A stretch of DNA of 64,000 nt, taken from positions 1 through 64,000 of IMG/VR virus record IMGVR_UViG_3300009425_000016; one strand, written 5' to 3'. Under the pieces are notes generated by a model. The model ran no database searches, was not told the origin of the DNA, and saw only the letters and a program-made list of their open reading frames with translations. Position numbers and translations under genes: made by a program. The DNA is from a virus. Each line of letters opens with the position of its first letter. Positions within the stretch are counted from its first letter, which is position 1. Below, one piece after another: positions 41,299 through 52,493 of the stretch.

Positions 41299-44200
41299 GA
41301 ATCTAATGCTACAGCTCTTAAATCCTTAATTTTTGGTGGATCTATATTACTTGAAGATGTTAAAACAACTTTTATTGCAAAATATTTAAAATCTTTAAAA
41401 GTTGTAGATCCAACAGTATATGCAGCAGAATCATCTGCTGTTTTATAATTATATGTTAAGAAATCTGACTCATTTGCAGAATATACACTTGAATCGGTTT
41501 CTTGTGTCATTTTATTCCAATACTTATCATCAAATGATTCAGAATCAGTTGAACTAAGTGCTTTATAATAAATATTAATATTTGAGGTACTAGGTTTATA
41601 TGCTCTTATATATACTCTAACATCTTCAGCATCAAACCCGTCTTGTAATGTTACTCTTCTTGTTATATACCTCGCTATTCCATTTCCACCTTCTCTGTCC
41701 GTTTCTGCTGAAATTGTTACAGATCCAGTTGTACCACCAGACAAAGTAGCGGTAATATTATCAAAATATCCACTTCCCTCCGCTGAAGCATATGCATCTG
41801 TAATTATTCCTGTACCATCTGTGACTAATGTAACTCCCGCTCCCGTTCCTGTTGTTCCAGAAAGTGTGATATTACTAGTACCGTTTGCATATCCTGTTCC
41901 TCCCGCAACTACAGCCACATTATTATTACTAATTCCACCATTGTTAATATTATTTTCAACAGTTATTAAATTTAATCTGGATATATCTATAACTGGTGAA
42001 ACATCTGAATTTGTTGTGGACATTTTCACTTGTATTTTCATATCTGGATCAGTACCACCATCATATTTACCTGTTCTAATAGTTTTTCTACTATCATGCT
42101 TAATATTTTTATTTGATGTAAATTTAGTAAAAGAATTATCTCTAACAGCAATATGAGGATATGCTGCATTTTCAGTAGTTGTTTGATAAAAATAATCTAT
42201 TACTGAATCTGAAAATTTTAATTCTGATGTACTTAATTTCATCAAATCATATGCCGTATTAGCTGTTCCATTTGAAAGAGGATGTGGAATTACATCAAAT
42301 TGACACAAATTAGAATTAAAAGATGTTAATTGAAAAGAACATTTTTGTGTTTTAAACATCAAGCTTCTATTAGTAACCGGAGTCCATTTACTAGAATTAT
42401 TTGTAACAAAAAAGTCTCCAACTTCAGGGCCTTTTCCTGCTTTTGTATTTGTAGTATCACTGTTAGTTACTATATTTCCTTCAACAGAACTATAAACTTT
42501 ATATTTTGGACTATTTGTCATTAAAACAATAGCGAATTCGCCAGGTGGTAAATATACTGGTGATGGAAATTTAAATGTCGTTCCACTTGATGATTTTGTT
42601 GTATCAGGAGAAGAAGAATCAACAGTTATTTCATCAGGAACAAGAACTTTTTCACCAAATGGTAGGACTTGAGCAACGCTTGGTGTCCCATCTGTCATTG
42701 GTCTTACTTGTACTGTTACAGGCAAATAAGTATCCTTTTGTGAAAAATAGAATGTAACAGTTCTTAAAAACACTCCATTTGGATATCTAGACTCATCTAT
42801 CACTATAGACTGTGCCATCGGATTCACAAAATTCGAAGAAGAACTTTTATCAGAAACAGCTGATTTTGTCACAACAGCGGATCTAATATCTTGTCTTCTC
42901 ACTAAAGAAGATCTTGTTGAAATTATACTTCCATCTGATACAGATTCCATACCTTTTATATGAAATGTTTTTTCAGCTACAGAATTAGTTTTAGATAATG
43001 TATTGTCAGCTTGATCAGTAAGTCTTACTAATCTTTCTCCCATTCTAAATTGTCCAGCTGTAAATTCAAAATTTCCAACTACAGTACCATTTATATCAGA
43101 TTTAAGATTATTAACATATGCTGTTGGTACGGCTGATAAAGTCGCATTTGCTGTTACTGTTCCACTCGCAGAAACATAATCTGCTTCTACAATTGTTGAT
43201 GTACCTGTCGTAGTCCAATCACCAATTGTATTCGCAAGCATTAATGTAGTATTTCCCGTATAATCTGTATGAACCAATGTTCCAGAAATTGAACTATTCG
43301 CACTTACTGTTACATATTCTCCCTCATTCGCTATAAATTCTGAGTTTCCTCCGTCAGTAATGGATAATGTCACTCCAGTATTAGCCTGCCCTGTTAAATT
43401 TACACCATCTACATATAAGTAATGATCAGTACTTGGTTTTAATCCTTGTGCTTTAAATATAACAGTTTGTTTTCTATTCCATGAAACAATAGTATCATTA
43501 ACTTGTTTATTGTTTACTGTTTTCTTAACTGATTCTGGTTGATCTTTTGATAAAATCCCATCTCTTGTATTTTGTTGATCTATAGTCTTGGCTGATCTAT
43601 CTACTTTAGTAGAAGATGTTGATTTTTTATTCGCTTTTGAAACATCATCATTATTAATCTCTACACCACTCCAATTTTTTGACCAATTGTCCCATTGTGT
43701 ACCAAATCCATAATTATATTTACCAGATTCCCAATTATCACTACCTCCAGTTAAATTTATTAATACCTCTGGGCGCCTTCCATCATAAAACCATGTATCA
43801 CTAGGATTTGACATAGTTAAAATTCCATTAAACATACCAGAACCAAATGGATTTACTTCTTCAGTCGTTGTTGTAGCGGGTTGATCAACGAATCCCGTGT
43901 CTGTATAAGCAACAGAAACCAAATCTCCTGTTTTCATTATATTCGCACTATTAACATCAAGTTTAAATTTAAAATTATCAGATTCAAATGTCGGTCTTAA
44001 AAGTGTTTGATCAAAATCTATCGCTATTCTATAATCATCATCTAAAACATCACCAATTGCATGTCCCGCAAATTGGTCTACAAGTATACCATTCTTAAAT
44101 CTCTCCACTCCACCATCTGTAAATATCGCTTGTTCCTTTGCATCTTTTTCCAAAAATGAGAGAGATGTAAAATATTCAAGTTGTTCAACTCTTTTTTCTA

Positions 44201-47200
44201 TTTTACCAATATCCCTCATAGTAAATCTTTTATTTTCAATATATTGTAAATTTACATCAGTAACCTCAAATGTATATTCAGGAATATCTGCGATATAAAT
44301 TGTCATAGAATCTTCATCATCTGCCGGAACAATAGGATCAACTGAAGGATTTCCTTCAATTACACCAAATTCCCTATCTTTTGTTACAACAATTTTATCT
44401 TTTCTTGGTAAATAAAATTGTACATCTGTCGTTAAAACAACATCTGAATCTGGTAATCTTGGTAGAACTACAGATTGATTAATTGTCGCAGAATCTAAAG
44501 CAAATGACGCAGATTCATCACCATTTGTTCTCTTTGGTCTAAAATCTAAACAATCTCTTAAACTTACTGTTTTTCCAGTTATAGGACTTGTGTATGATGG
44601 GATATCAGAAAATTCTATGCCCGCAGTTGCTCCAAGATAAGTATCTACAGTAAATGGGCCGTCTGCAGCCTGATGTACAAAATAATCAAATACCGCCACT
44701 ATTGGAACTGCTGGGGCGGATTGACCTGGTTTCAATTTAACAAATCCAAAATCATATAAATTATCTCTCTGACCAGTTTCAAAATTATATTTGTCTGTTA
44801 TATTATTAGTATCACCAGCACTTGCACATGCTGTTGTAAACAATTCAGTAGTAAGGCTTGCAATATCAGTGTCTGGAGATTTAACAATTGCTTTCAAAGA
44901 TTTTACATCTGATGTTCTTAAACTAATCGTCGTATTAGCATAATCCGCGGCAGTAGTTGCTTTATATTGTCCTAATCCTCTTAAAGTTGTATTAGTATCA
45001 CCACTAGTAAAGGATGTTGTATTTGAATTAACAATAGTTTTAGTTCTAAAGGTAGAAGCGAGAGGGGATAATGAAATAGCCGCAGTTATTGTGGCAGTGA
45101 AATTATCATTATTTCCCACACCTGTATCTAAAGCCATTGAAGTACCAGCTGCGTCAACTGAAGAGGTGGCACCAGCACCAAAATTAATAATGTCTCCAAT
45201 GTTACGCGGACACAATGCACCAATACTCCCTGTAATAGTACACACAACATGATTAAGTAAATCTGCAGATCCTAAAGAAGCACCCTTACCCGGCAAAAAC
45301 ACTCCGCCAGTTTGAGTAATAGATGCAAGACCATTATTAAAAGTTACACTAAAAAATTGCTGTTTTACTGTGTAATCAAATTTAGAAGAGACAAGAGGAT
45401 TTAGGGTTTTTACTACTGCTTGTGGTAATTCATATATTAAAGAACTTCTATCAGTATCAAATATTTTAGTAAGACTATTTGGATCTAATTGATCAACTTT
45501 ACCAAATTGTGAAATGTCTGCATACTTTTCAATATTTCCAGAACCATCTGATTCTATAACACTTTCTAAATATTTTGCGGTAAAATCAATTTCACACGTA
45601 TCACTAACTCCAATATCTGCTAAAAATGCATTTGCTAAAGTAATAGTATTTCCTTGATGATCTGTGATGAGTCTTGATACTCCATCATTATAACCACTTG
45701 TCATTTTAATTGAAGCACCAGCATATGCTAAAGAAACATTAGTAGATTTTGTAGAATTTAAAACAAGTGTTGTTCCTCCTGCAGCAATACCCGTATGAAC
45801 ATTAGATGTTATACTTGACATTTTGGTATCATACAAATATAAATCATAAGTACCATTTGTTGCCCCAGGAGTACCAGAAAAATAATCTAATTGTCTAGGT
45901 CTAGCAGTTCCTATCTTTGATGTATTATATGTTGCTGCGGAAGTAGTATTGATATTTACTGTTCTTACACAATGTAAATCTATTGGTGCTTGTGTAGCGA
46001 CATTAAATGAACCATTCGCACTATCAATTCTTAAATTGTTTCCAAAATTTGTATTCATAACAAATTCTATCGCATTGTTAGTGTCTCTACCCTTTCTTAT
46101 ATCAGCATATTCTACGGCAACACTTTCATAATCATATCCTCTTACATAAGCTTTACCTGGTTCTAGTCCAACAGACAATTTATCTAAATTATGAATATAT
46201 TGTGTTTGTCCTGATCCAATAGCAGAAGCAACAGTCATATTCTCATCATCTGCGATTGCCGTAACTGTAGTTGTAGCAGAATTAAAAGATCCATTTGTTA
46301 AATAAACAGAATCACCAATTCTAAAATCTTTTAAAAATTTAGATTCAAGTCCAACTATTGATGCTGTTGTACTAGCTAATGTCCATCCACTCGCATTTTT
46401 ATGAGTATTTAAATTAGCCAAAAATGGTTTAACAGTATAGTTTCCTGATTCATCATAAGTTCTTCTTGCTAAAGTATCATCTAATGCAGAATATACTGGA
46501 TATTTTACAATTTTTGTTGGAAGGCCGCTAACAACTCTTAATAATTCTATAAAATTTTGTTCTGAAATAGTAGTGAGTGACTTTTTACCCAATATTAAAG
46601 CTATTTTATATCTATCTGCTCCAGGTGCATTAACGTTAAAAGATCCTGAAGCATTATCCAATAATGAAGAATCTGCGACATTATTTGTAATACTTTCTGT
46701 TATCGTTAATCCAACTTTATATGATGGTGTCGTTGCAAATTTTTCTAGAACAATGGTTTGAGCATCAACTGTAACAAAAAATCCGTTTATATAATAAATT
46801 CCAGCAGAAATACTTGCAATAGAACCATCTCCTGTAATGGTTCCGGCATCTGCGGTTTGTGCACTTATACCAGTACTGCCTGCAACATGTATCGTTGCTG
46901 ATGTTGTAGTAATCGTATCAGAACCAGAATATACTCCTATTAAAACGGGAGCATCGCTACCTTCAGCCTCTACAGTAGTAATTACATCAAAGGTAATTGT
47001 GTCCGCACCACTAAGTTGAATTTTTTGATTTGCGAAAGTTGATGCAGTTTCAGTTGATGCTAATCTAATATAACTAACGTTAGTATTTAAATTAATCTGT
47101 CCACCTGTAACAATACTACCATCCTTATAAAAGGAATCGCCCAATCTAGATATTTGATTTTGTAAAATTGTCTGAAGTTGTGTTAACTCTCTAACCTGAA

Positions 47201-47306
47201 GAGAAACTCCAGGTTGAAATAACATTCTAAGAAATTTCTTAGTTTCATCATAATCATCAAAATAAGGACTTTGCTGTAAAGATGAAAGTAAACTTAATGT
47301 AGCCAT
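41295..47306 (-). CDS. Giant baseplate/fibre-connector protein with DUF4815-type N-terminus (2003 aa)
   Basis: The N-terminus (SPYFDDYDETKKFLRMLF, FQPGVSLQVRELTQLQTILQ, QNQISRLGDSFYKDGSIV) is the conserved start of DUF4815 phage structural proteins. A very long beta-rich body follows, with repeated short elements such as GxTxxT, IEVNNNNG-like loops and VxxGGTGYANG. The last ~150 residues are a distinct beta domain (FDAEDVRVYIRAYKPSTSN, FKYFAIKVVLTSSS). It follows gp8 directly, where T4 has gp9-gp12. It is probably the baseplate periphery/fibre attachment protein that replaces those in marine T4-like phages. At 6 kb it is the longest gene in the window. Confidence 0.8.
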   Translation of the reverse strand: MATLSLLSSLQQSPYFDDYDETKKFLRMLFQPGVSLQVRELTQLQTILQNQISRLGDSFYKDGSIVTGGQINLNTNVSYIRLASTETASTFANQKIQLSGADTITFDVITTVEAEGSDAPVLIGVYSGSDTITTTSATIHVAGSTGISAQTADAGTITGDGSIASISAGIYYINGFFVTVDAQTIVLEKFATTPSYKVGLTITESITNNVADSSLLDNASGSFNVNAPGADRYKIALILGKKSLTTISEQNFIELLRVVSGLPTKIVKYPVYSALDDTLARRTYDESGNYTVKPFLANLNTHKNASGWTLASTTASIVGLESKFLKDFRIGDSVYLTNGSFNSATTTVTAIADDENMTVASAIGSGQTQYIHNLDKLSVGLEPGKAYVRGYDYESVAVEYADIRKGRDTNNAIEFVMNTNFGNNLRIDSANGSFNVATQAPIDLHCVRTVNINTTSAATYNTSKIGTARPRQLDYFSGTPGATNGTYDLYLYDTKMSSITSNVHTGIAAGGTTLVLNSTKSTNVSLAYAGASIKMTSGYNDGVSRLITDHQGNTITLANAFLADIGVSDTCEIDFTAKYLESVIESDGSGNIEKYADISQFGKVDQLDPNSLTKIFDTDRSSLIYELPQAVVKTLNPLVSSKFDYTVKQQFFSVTFNNGLASITQTGGVFLPGKGASLGSADLLNHVVCTITGSIGALCPRNIGDIINFGAGATSSVDAAGTSMALDTGVGNNDNFTATITAAISLSPLASTFRTKTIVNSNTTSFTSGDTNTTLRGLGQYKATTAADYANTTISLRTSDVKSLKAIVKSPDTDIASLTTELFTTACASAGDTNNITDKYNFETGQRDNLYDFGFVKLKPGQSAPAVPIVAVFDYFVHQAADGPFTVDTYLGATAGIEFSDIPSYTSPITGKTVSLRDCLDFRPKRTNGDESASFALDSATINQSVVLPRLPDSDVVLTTDVQFYLPRKDKIVVTKDREFGVIEGNPSVDPIVPADDEDSMTIYIADIPEYTFEVTDVNLQYIENKRFTMRDIGKIEKRVEQLEYFTSLSFLEKDAKEQAIFTDGGVERFKNGILVDQFAGHAIGDVLDDDYRIAIDFDQTLLRPTFESDNFKFKLDVNSANIMKTGDLVSVAYTDTGFVDQPATTTTEEVNPFGSGMFNGILTMSNPSDTWFYDGRRPEVLINLTGGSDNWESGKYNYGFGTQWDNWSKNWSGVEINNDDVSKANKKSTSSTKVDRSAKTIDQQNTRDGILSKDQPESVKKTVNNKQVNDTIVSWNRKQTVIFKAQGLKPSTDHYLYVDGVNLTGQANTGVTLSITDGGNSEFIANEGEYVTVSANSSISGTLVHTDYTGNTTLMLANTIGDWTTTGTSTIVEADYVSASGTVTANATLSAVPTAYVNNLKSDINGTVVGNFEFTAGQFRMGERLVRLTDQADNTLSKTNSVAEKTFHIKGMESVSDGSIISTRSSLVRRQDIRSAVVTKSAVSDKSSSSNFVNPMAQSIVIDESRYPNGVFLRTVTFYFSQKDTYLPVTVQVRPMTDGTPSVAQVLPFGEKVLVPDEITVDSSSPDTTKSSSGTTFKFPSPVYLPPGEFAIVLMTNSPKYKVYSSVEGNIVTNSDTTNTKAGKGPEVGDFFVTNNSSKWTPVTNRSLMFKTQKCSFQLTSFNSNLCQFDVIPHPLSNGTANTAYDLMKLSTSELKFSDSVIDYFYQTTTENAAYPHIAVRDNSFTKFTSNKNIKHDSRKTIRTGKYDGGTDPDMKIQVKMSTTNSDVSPVIDISRLNLITVENNINNGGISNNNVAVVAGGTGYANGTSNITLSGTTGTGAGVTLVTDGTGIITDAYASAEGSGYFDNITATLSGGTTGSVTISAETDREGGNGIARYITRRVTLQDGFDAEDVRVYIRAYKPSTSNINIYYKALSSTDSESFDDKYWNKMTQETDSSVYSANESDFLTYNYKTADDSAAYTVGSTTFKDFKYFAIKVVLTSSSNIDPPKIKDLRAVALDS

Positions 47307-47309
47307 GAA

Positions 47310-49058
47310 TTAAAACTCTATTATTAATTTGATATCTTCGGTTTGATCTGAGGCTCTTACAACAGGAGACCTATTTTCCACATACAAAAGTGTTCCAGAA
47401 TATGGTTTAAATTCTCCAGCAGTTAAAGAGGTGACGGTAGCCGTACTTCCATCACATGTAACAGTTTCAGCGTCCTGGAATCCTCCCGGCTTGCCAACAA
47501 TATCAGGACCTTGATTAGGATTTGTCAAATTTGAACCAGTACCTGCCGCAGTTCCTAGTAATCTATTTGCATTTGTTGGACCCAAAGACATTGATACTAA
47601 TCTCAAATCTTTTACGCCTGATGATATATCTAATTCATCAACAATTCTTCCTATTGCGCCTGACGTATTTCCTAGAACATATCCATCATCAATAAAATTT
47701 GAACCATTTATTGAAGAAACCCGCATTGTTACAGCCTGAGTCCCTGCCTGTGCCGTAAATCTATGTGTTGTATTAGCTGAAACAGGATTTTTTATTAATC
47801 CAACTTTTCTAAAATCATTAGTTACTGGAAATTTACCACTCTCACTTTGTTCTATTCTTTGATTAATCATGATAAAATTTCCCCCCAATTCTTCAACAAT
47901 ATCATATGCATGACCACCTAACGGGCCAATTCTTGGTACAACCACGCCACCGGAACCAGTTGCTCCTGTACCAGATTGTATTACTTTAACTTCTGCAGTG
48001 TTATAACCAGTACCTACTTCTCCCGCAAAAACCGCACCAAGTGTACCAGAAGTTCCCCCCTCTACACATCGAGCTGTTGCTCCTGTACCATCACCATAAA
48101 CGGCGAGTCGAGGTTGAACTGTAAATGATCCTGTTGCAACTCCCGCTAATGCAGTAGTTAAGGTAAATTGCCCTTTGGAGTTTCCTTCATCATATACATA
48201 AGTATCTATTATTCGAATATCATTATTAATATAAACTGCTGAACCATCATAAATTCCATCTGTAGAATTAATACCCGCTGTCGCAGTTTCAAAGAAAGTC
48301 GTAGTTGTAGAACCTACAGTTGCTCCGGTAAAAAATAAATAATTTGATCCTGCGTCTGTAATATTATAAACATCTACCGCACCTTTTACAGAATTCACCT
48401 CAATATCATATTGATTAGATCCATCATCCAAAGGCATTCCCGTAGATCCCGTTAATCCTATAGAATTAGCATTTCTTAATGTCTTACAAGGAATATAATT
48501 TGGTGTCACAAATTTTAATGCTTCAGCTGCAGTAATTGTATACAAAAACTTCCATTTATAATTATCCAATCCATATTTGTCTTCAATCGCGCTGGCCTCT
48601 GTACTAACAGAAGTTGGTACCGAAGTTGATGTTGAATTATTAGCATTATCCATACATTTGTATACATTAAAATCCGTAGTCATAACATGTATTGGGTTTG
48701 CAGTATTAGAATATAATGTATCTACATCTTCCTTATACATCGCATATACTGATCCTGAAGTCCAGTTATTTCTTGGTATTACATGTGAAGTATATGATTG
48801 TGTAACTTTTTTCGCGGCAATCATGGAGTCCCAAGAATCATGAGTATTTTCAAATACACTATCTCTTGGTGTGGGTGGAGCGTTATCATCAGACCATGCC
48901 GTTGTATTACCAATATACAAATAAATATGATCATCCAATGTCGTTGAATCTTCAGAACCTGAAACGTCCGATCCGCTCCAATCTATAGTTTCACCCAAAC
49001 CTTCTCTAAATTGTTTAGCTTGATGAGTTCTAAATTTTCTTGTTACTAAAGCTGGCAT
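47310..49058 (-). CDS. 8: Baseplate wedge protein gp8-like
   Basis: A 582-aa protein with the gp8 start MPALVTRKFRTHQAKQF, then DHIYLYIGNTTAWSDDNAPP and TPRDSVFENTHDSWDSMIAAKKV. NVYKCMDNANNSTS and YKWKFLYTITAAEALKFVTP are typical of marine gp8 proteins. T4 gp8 is 334 aa. The extra length is a C-terminal beta-rich extension with GTGATARCVEGGTSGTLG and GHAYDIVEELGGNFIMINQR. gp8 joins gp7 and gp10 in the wedge. A CATAAATA late promoter motif lies just upstream (49087-49094) with an AAAGGAAT ribosome site. Confidence 0.9.
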   Translation of the reverse strand: MPALVTRKFRTHQAKQFREGLGETIDWSGSDVSGSEDSTTLDDHIYLYIGNTTAWSDDNAPPTPRDSVFENTHDSWDSMIAAKKVTQSYTSHVIPRNNWTSGSVYAMYKEDVDTLYSNTANPIHVMTTDFNVYKCMDNANNSTSTSVPTSVSTEASAIEDKYGLDNYKWKFLYTITAAEALKFVTPNYIPCKTLRNANSIGLTGSTGMPLDDGSNQYDIEVNSVKGAVDVYNITDAGSNYLFFTGATVGSTTTTFFETATAGINSTDGIYDGSAVYINNDIRIIDTYVYDEGNSKGQFTLTTALAGVATGSFTVQPRLAVYGDGTGATARCVEGGTSGTLGAVFAGEVGTGYNTAEVKVIQSGTGATGSGGVVVPRIGPLGGHAYDIVEELGGNFIMINQRIEQSESGKFPVTNDFRKVGLIKNPVSANTTHRFTAQAGTQAVTMRVSSINGSNFIDDGYVLGNTSGAIGRIVDELDISSGVKDLRLVSMSLGPTNANRLLGTAAGTGSNLTNPNQGPDIVGKPGGFQDAETVTCDGSTATVTSLTAGEFKPYSGTLLYVENRSPVVRASDQTEDIKLIIEF

Positions 49059-49086
49059 TTTTAATTCCTTTATTATAGTCTATGTT

Positions 49087-49093
49087 TATTTAT
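49087..49093 (-). promoter_or_regulatory. Late promoter ATAAATA for gp8
   Basis: CATAAATA on the minus strand, overlapping the 3' end of the 1130-aa gene and 29-35 bases before the gp8 start. Close to the T4 late consensus. Confidence 0.55.
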
Positions 49094-52000
49094 GTCCGTT
49101 TCATAATGGAAATATTCTCAACTCCAAATAATGCCGGAGTCTGTGATGGGGAATATGCCCAATTACCTTGATTAATTTTATATCTTACACATTGGTCTAA
49201 AGTTATTTTTCGAGAAGCTATTGTATCAATTGTATGTAGTTGATAATCTGTCGTAAAAATTGGATTATCGACAAAACCTTTCGCTGCTCTGCCCTCTAAG
49301 GCTAATTCATAAGTCTCATCACCCATTAAATCTATTTTTCCACCGCCGGACGCGGTTTCTAATAATACATTTTCATTTAATCCAATATATTGTCTATCAA
49401 AAAATACTTCAGTATTAGCAGAATAATTTGAAAATTCAACATTTTGCAAATCATTTGTTAAACTATCAAATCTATAATCACTTATCTTAAAATCTTTATA
49501 ATATGACCAATGTTCTGATGATAAATTATCTATAGTAGATTGAGTAATAAGTTCTTTTGACAATCTAATAATTCTATATGGAACATCATCTAAAACTGTT
49601 ACTCCTGTATAATCTTTTACTGGTGACCCATCTACTTGTAATAATATTCCTGTATCTGCCGCGAGGTCAATATTATTTATTATAAATTTTTGATTATTTA
49701 ATGTTATTGAAGTATTACTAAATTCTGGAAAACCATCTATTTGAACGATATCATTATTACGCAACCATAAATCTGTATTAGTTTTAATTTTAATATAACT
49801 TTCGACCACTCTTACTTGTTCCGTGTGTGAAGCTGACGCCGTAATCGGAATTGTAAAAGCTGTTCCGCTAGTTTGTGTTATATCTGTATTAAGAATAATT
49901 TTATCATTTATAAAAACTGTTAATGTACTAGGTTCATATGTTTTAGTAAGTGTGTGAGATGTTGCAGCAGAATTGATTGTTTCTCCAGAAAGATCAAAAT
50001 AAGAAGTTTCATATTTTGTTGTAATACCATCATTTGTAGCCGCGTCTTCTTTTATAAAATATGTCTGACACAAAGACCAAAATCTAACATCATCATATGT
50101 TTGTTCTAAAAAGGATTCTTTCATTACCTGTTCTGTGGTCGCTGTATGCTTAACTTCACATTTATCTGCCTCACTTAACCAAACACCATCAATTCTTTCA
50201 TCATCTGATCCTGTTGTCCATTCAATATGAGACAAATCAAATTTTGGTTCAGGAACAGGCACCACTATAGGAATATCAAAAACTAATAAAAAGGATCTAT
50301 ATTTTATATTTTGATGAACATTTGAATTCTCAACAGTATTGACAGTTGTTACTGGATCAGTTTTAAACAATGACAGATCTAAAGTATTTCTCATAATTAC
50401 TTCACCAAACATATTTAATCCTGCTGGATGAATTGTATTTAAAATTAAATCCCTAAAAAGTTCAACTGATTTATCTGATTTTATAACATAAGAAAAATCT
50501 TGATAATATACACTATCTTGAAGCTTCTTTTGTGAACTACATTGACCATCCGCCCCCGCATAAAACCCAGGATAATATCTAACAGAATCCATAATGAGTG
50601 AAGCATTAGCAAGACCATTTCCAAAACCAGTAAAATCAAACGTTGGTGGAATTGGAGTTCCCCATTTATCCGTGCCATATCCTGTTCCAGGATTATCAAT
50701 GCGGACTGATGTAACACCTCCCCCCATAGTATCAACAATAAATACCGCATCCTGTCCTATAGGATAAGATCGACCACCAGTTGAAGGATATCCATTAGTT
50801 TCTATGTAATTAAAATTAGTATCTATTGAAAGAGTTGGCGTTGATTGATAACCTTTTCCATAATCCATTATTTCTACAGTTTCAATTTTACCTACCGTAA
50901 CATTTGAAAATGTAAGAGATTCTAATGTTGATGTATTAGTATTTGAAAGAAATGTGGCCGTGTGTCCCACATTAGCAGAAATTCCCCCGTAATCACCATT
51001 TATTTCGACAGAATTTGTATATGGATGATCACTTTCAATTTCAGAAATTAATGTAGGAGTAAATGCAAATCCATCTTTTCTAAAAGCATAAACAGTATCA
51101 TCTGAAGTAAAAGCCAGACTTGTATCTGCAGATGAATTTGCGGTTGGTGCATATCTAATAACCGTATTACTCAATACTTCAACTACAACTCCCCTCTTTG
51201 TTGATTGAGACGCATTATTCTGTATAAAATAATTTGAAAGTAAAAATTCCTCTCTTATGGGAATATCTGTTTCTGAAGAGAGTGTCATAACATGAGTATT
51301 CGCCAATTCAAAAATCTTCTCATTACATTTTTCTACGACGGAAAGTGAAAATTGATCTAATTCTGTAACTTTCGCTCTCGCGCTCTCCGTAGGAAGTGAT
51401 ACTGTATTATCAAAATCTACCCAATCTCCTACTTGATATCCTGAACCGACATTAATTCTTCGTAAACTTGTGACTTGATCCTCTGTAGTACTACCGACTT
51501 TTGCAACAACACCCACACCAATTCCACCAATTAAAGGAACAGTTTCCTCTTTTGTATATTGTCTACCCTCAGTAATCATAGTGGTTGTATTTGCGTTTGG
51601 ATTAGAAGAAACCATTCCCAAAACTGCAGAGTTTGCATAAGAACCATCATCGCTTTCTGAAGTTGCTTGAACTAGTTCTCCTATCTTAAAACTTCCAATT
51701 TGATTTTTTAAATATAACTCTGTAACATACGTAGTAGATACTTTATTAAGAGCTAATGAAGTTATAAATGCACTCGATCCAGTAGTTTGCCCTACTATAG
51801 TTCTACCTAAAAATTCACGATTTACAAATTCATCATTAACATGTAGGGTTATATTTCTAATCCAATCTCCATGAGACGGTTTGAGCATATCAACTTTTGG
51901 ATAATAAAAGTCTACGCTTTCTGTTGACAATGCTGCTCTAAAGAGTGTTTGATATGATCTTTCATCACCCTTTTCCATGTAAACTTCTTTAATTTTCGAT

Positions 52001-52482
52001 GCGAATATTTTTTTATCAATATCTAAATCTTCTGGCCAATTTTCAAAAAATTCATATCTAAAATTATAAAATAAATCATTATTAGGAGATGGAAATTCAC
52101 TCCAATCAAGAGCAACCTTCGAAGCATTTAATGGATTTCTTCTATAATGATGTATTGTCCCTGTCGCACCATTACTACCAGTTATAGTTTCACCAGCTTC
52201 AAATATTACATTATTAGTTTGTGACACATACAAGTATACTCCGGTTCCCAAATTCGTAGAAGTATCTATTGATAATATCTTAGCAGTAGCACTGTTCGTA
52301 TCACTTGTAATTACTTCTCCCTCAGAAAATGCACCAGTATTCGCGCTAAGATGTACTTGAATTGATTCTAAAAACTGATAATAACTTTTTAGAAACTGGA
52401 CAAACATCGCGTTTTCTTTTCGAAAACTAACGGGAAGCTGATTTTCTACAATACAAGATAAATTATTATTAACTACAGCCAT
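49090..52482 (-). CDS. Large baseplate wedge-like protein in gp7 position (1130 aa)
   Basis: Lies between gp6 and gp8, where T4 has gp7 (1032 aa). The N-terminus (LPVSFRKENAMFVQFLKSYYQFLE) is a helix bundle, followed by an FSEGEVITSDTNSATAKIL-type beta repeat that recurs (FEAGETITGSNGATGTIHHY; FKIGELVQATSESDDGSY). Other parts include KKIFASKIKEVYMEKGDERS, then QTLFRAAL, the usual gp6/gp7-like helix for wedge assembly. The C-terminal half is beta-rich and carries SxTLTKTYEPSTLTVFIND-like segments. I assign gp7-like role by position; direct sequence similarity to T4 gp7 is not obvious to me. Confidence 0.65.
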   Translation of the reverse strand: MAVVNNNLSCIVENQLPVSFRKENAMFVQFLKSYYQFLESIQVHLSANTGAFSEGEVITSDTNSATAKILSIDTSTNLGTGVYLYVSQTNNVIFEAGETITGSNGATGTIHHYRRNPLNASKVALDWSEFPSPNNDLFYNFRYEFFENWPEDLDIDKKIFASKIKEVYMEKGDERSYQTLFRAALSTESVDFYYPKVDMLKPSHGDWIRNITLHVNDEFVNREFLGRTIVGQTTGSSAFITSLALNKVSTTYVTELYLKNQIGSFKIGELVQATSESDDGSYANSAVLGMVSSNPNANTTTMITEGRQYTKEETVPLIGGIGVGVVAKVGSTTEDQVTSLRRINVGSGYQVGDWVDFDNTVSLPTESARAKVTELDQFSLSVVEKCNEKIFELANTHVMTLSSETDIPIREEFLLSNYFIQNNASQSTKRGVVVEVLSNTVIRYAPTANSSADTSLAFTSDDTVYAFRKDGFAFTPTLISEIESDHPYTNSVEINGDYGGISANVGHTATFLSNTNTSTLESLTFSNVTVGKIETVEIMDYGKGYQSTPTLSIDTNFNYIETNGYPSTGGRSYPIGQDAVFIVDTMGGGVTSVRIDNPGTGYGTDKWGTPIPPTFDFTGFGNGLANASLIMDSVRYYPGFYAGADGQCSSQKKLQDSVYYQDFSYVIKSDKSVELFRDLILNTIHPAGLNMFGEVIMRNTLDLSLFKTDPVTTVNTVENSNVHQNIKYRSFLLVFDIPIVVPVPEPKFDLSHIEWTTGSDDERIDGVWLSEADKCEVKHTATTEQVMKESFLEQTYDDVRFWSLCQTYFIKEDAATNDGITTKYETSYFDLSGETINSAATSHTLTKTYEPSTLTVFINDKIILNTDITQTSGTAFTIPITASASHTEQVRVVESYIKIKTNTDLWLRNNDIVQIDGFPEFSNTSITLNNQKFIINNIDLAADTGILLQVDGSPVKDYTGVTVLDDVPYRIIRLSKELITQSTIDNLSSEHWSYYKDFKISDYRFDSLTNDLQNVEFSNYSANTEVFFDRQYIGLNENVLLETASGGGKIDLMGDETYELALEGRAAKGFVDNPIFTTDYQLHTIDTIASRKITLDQCVRYKINQGNWAYSPSQTPALFGVENISIMKRT

Positions 52483-52493
52483 TAAAAATTACC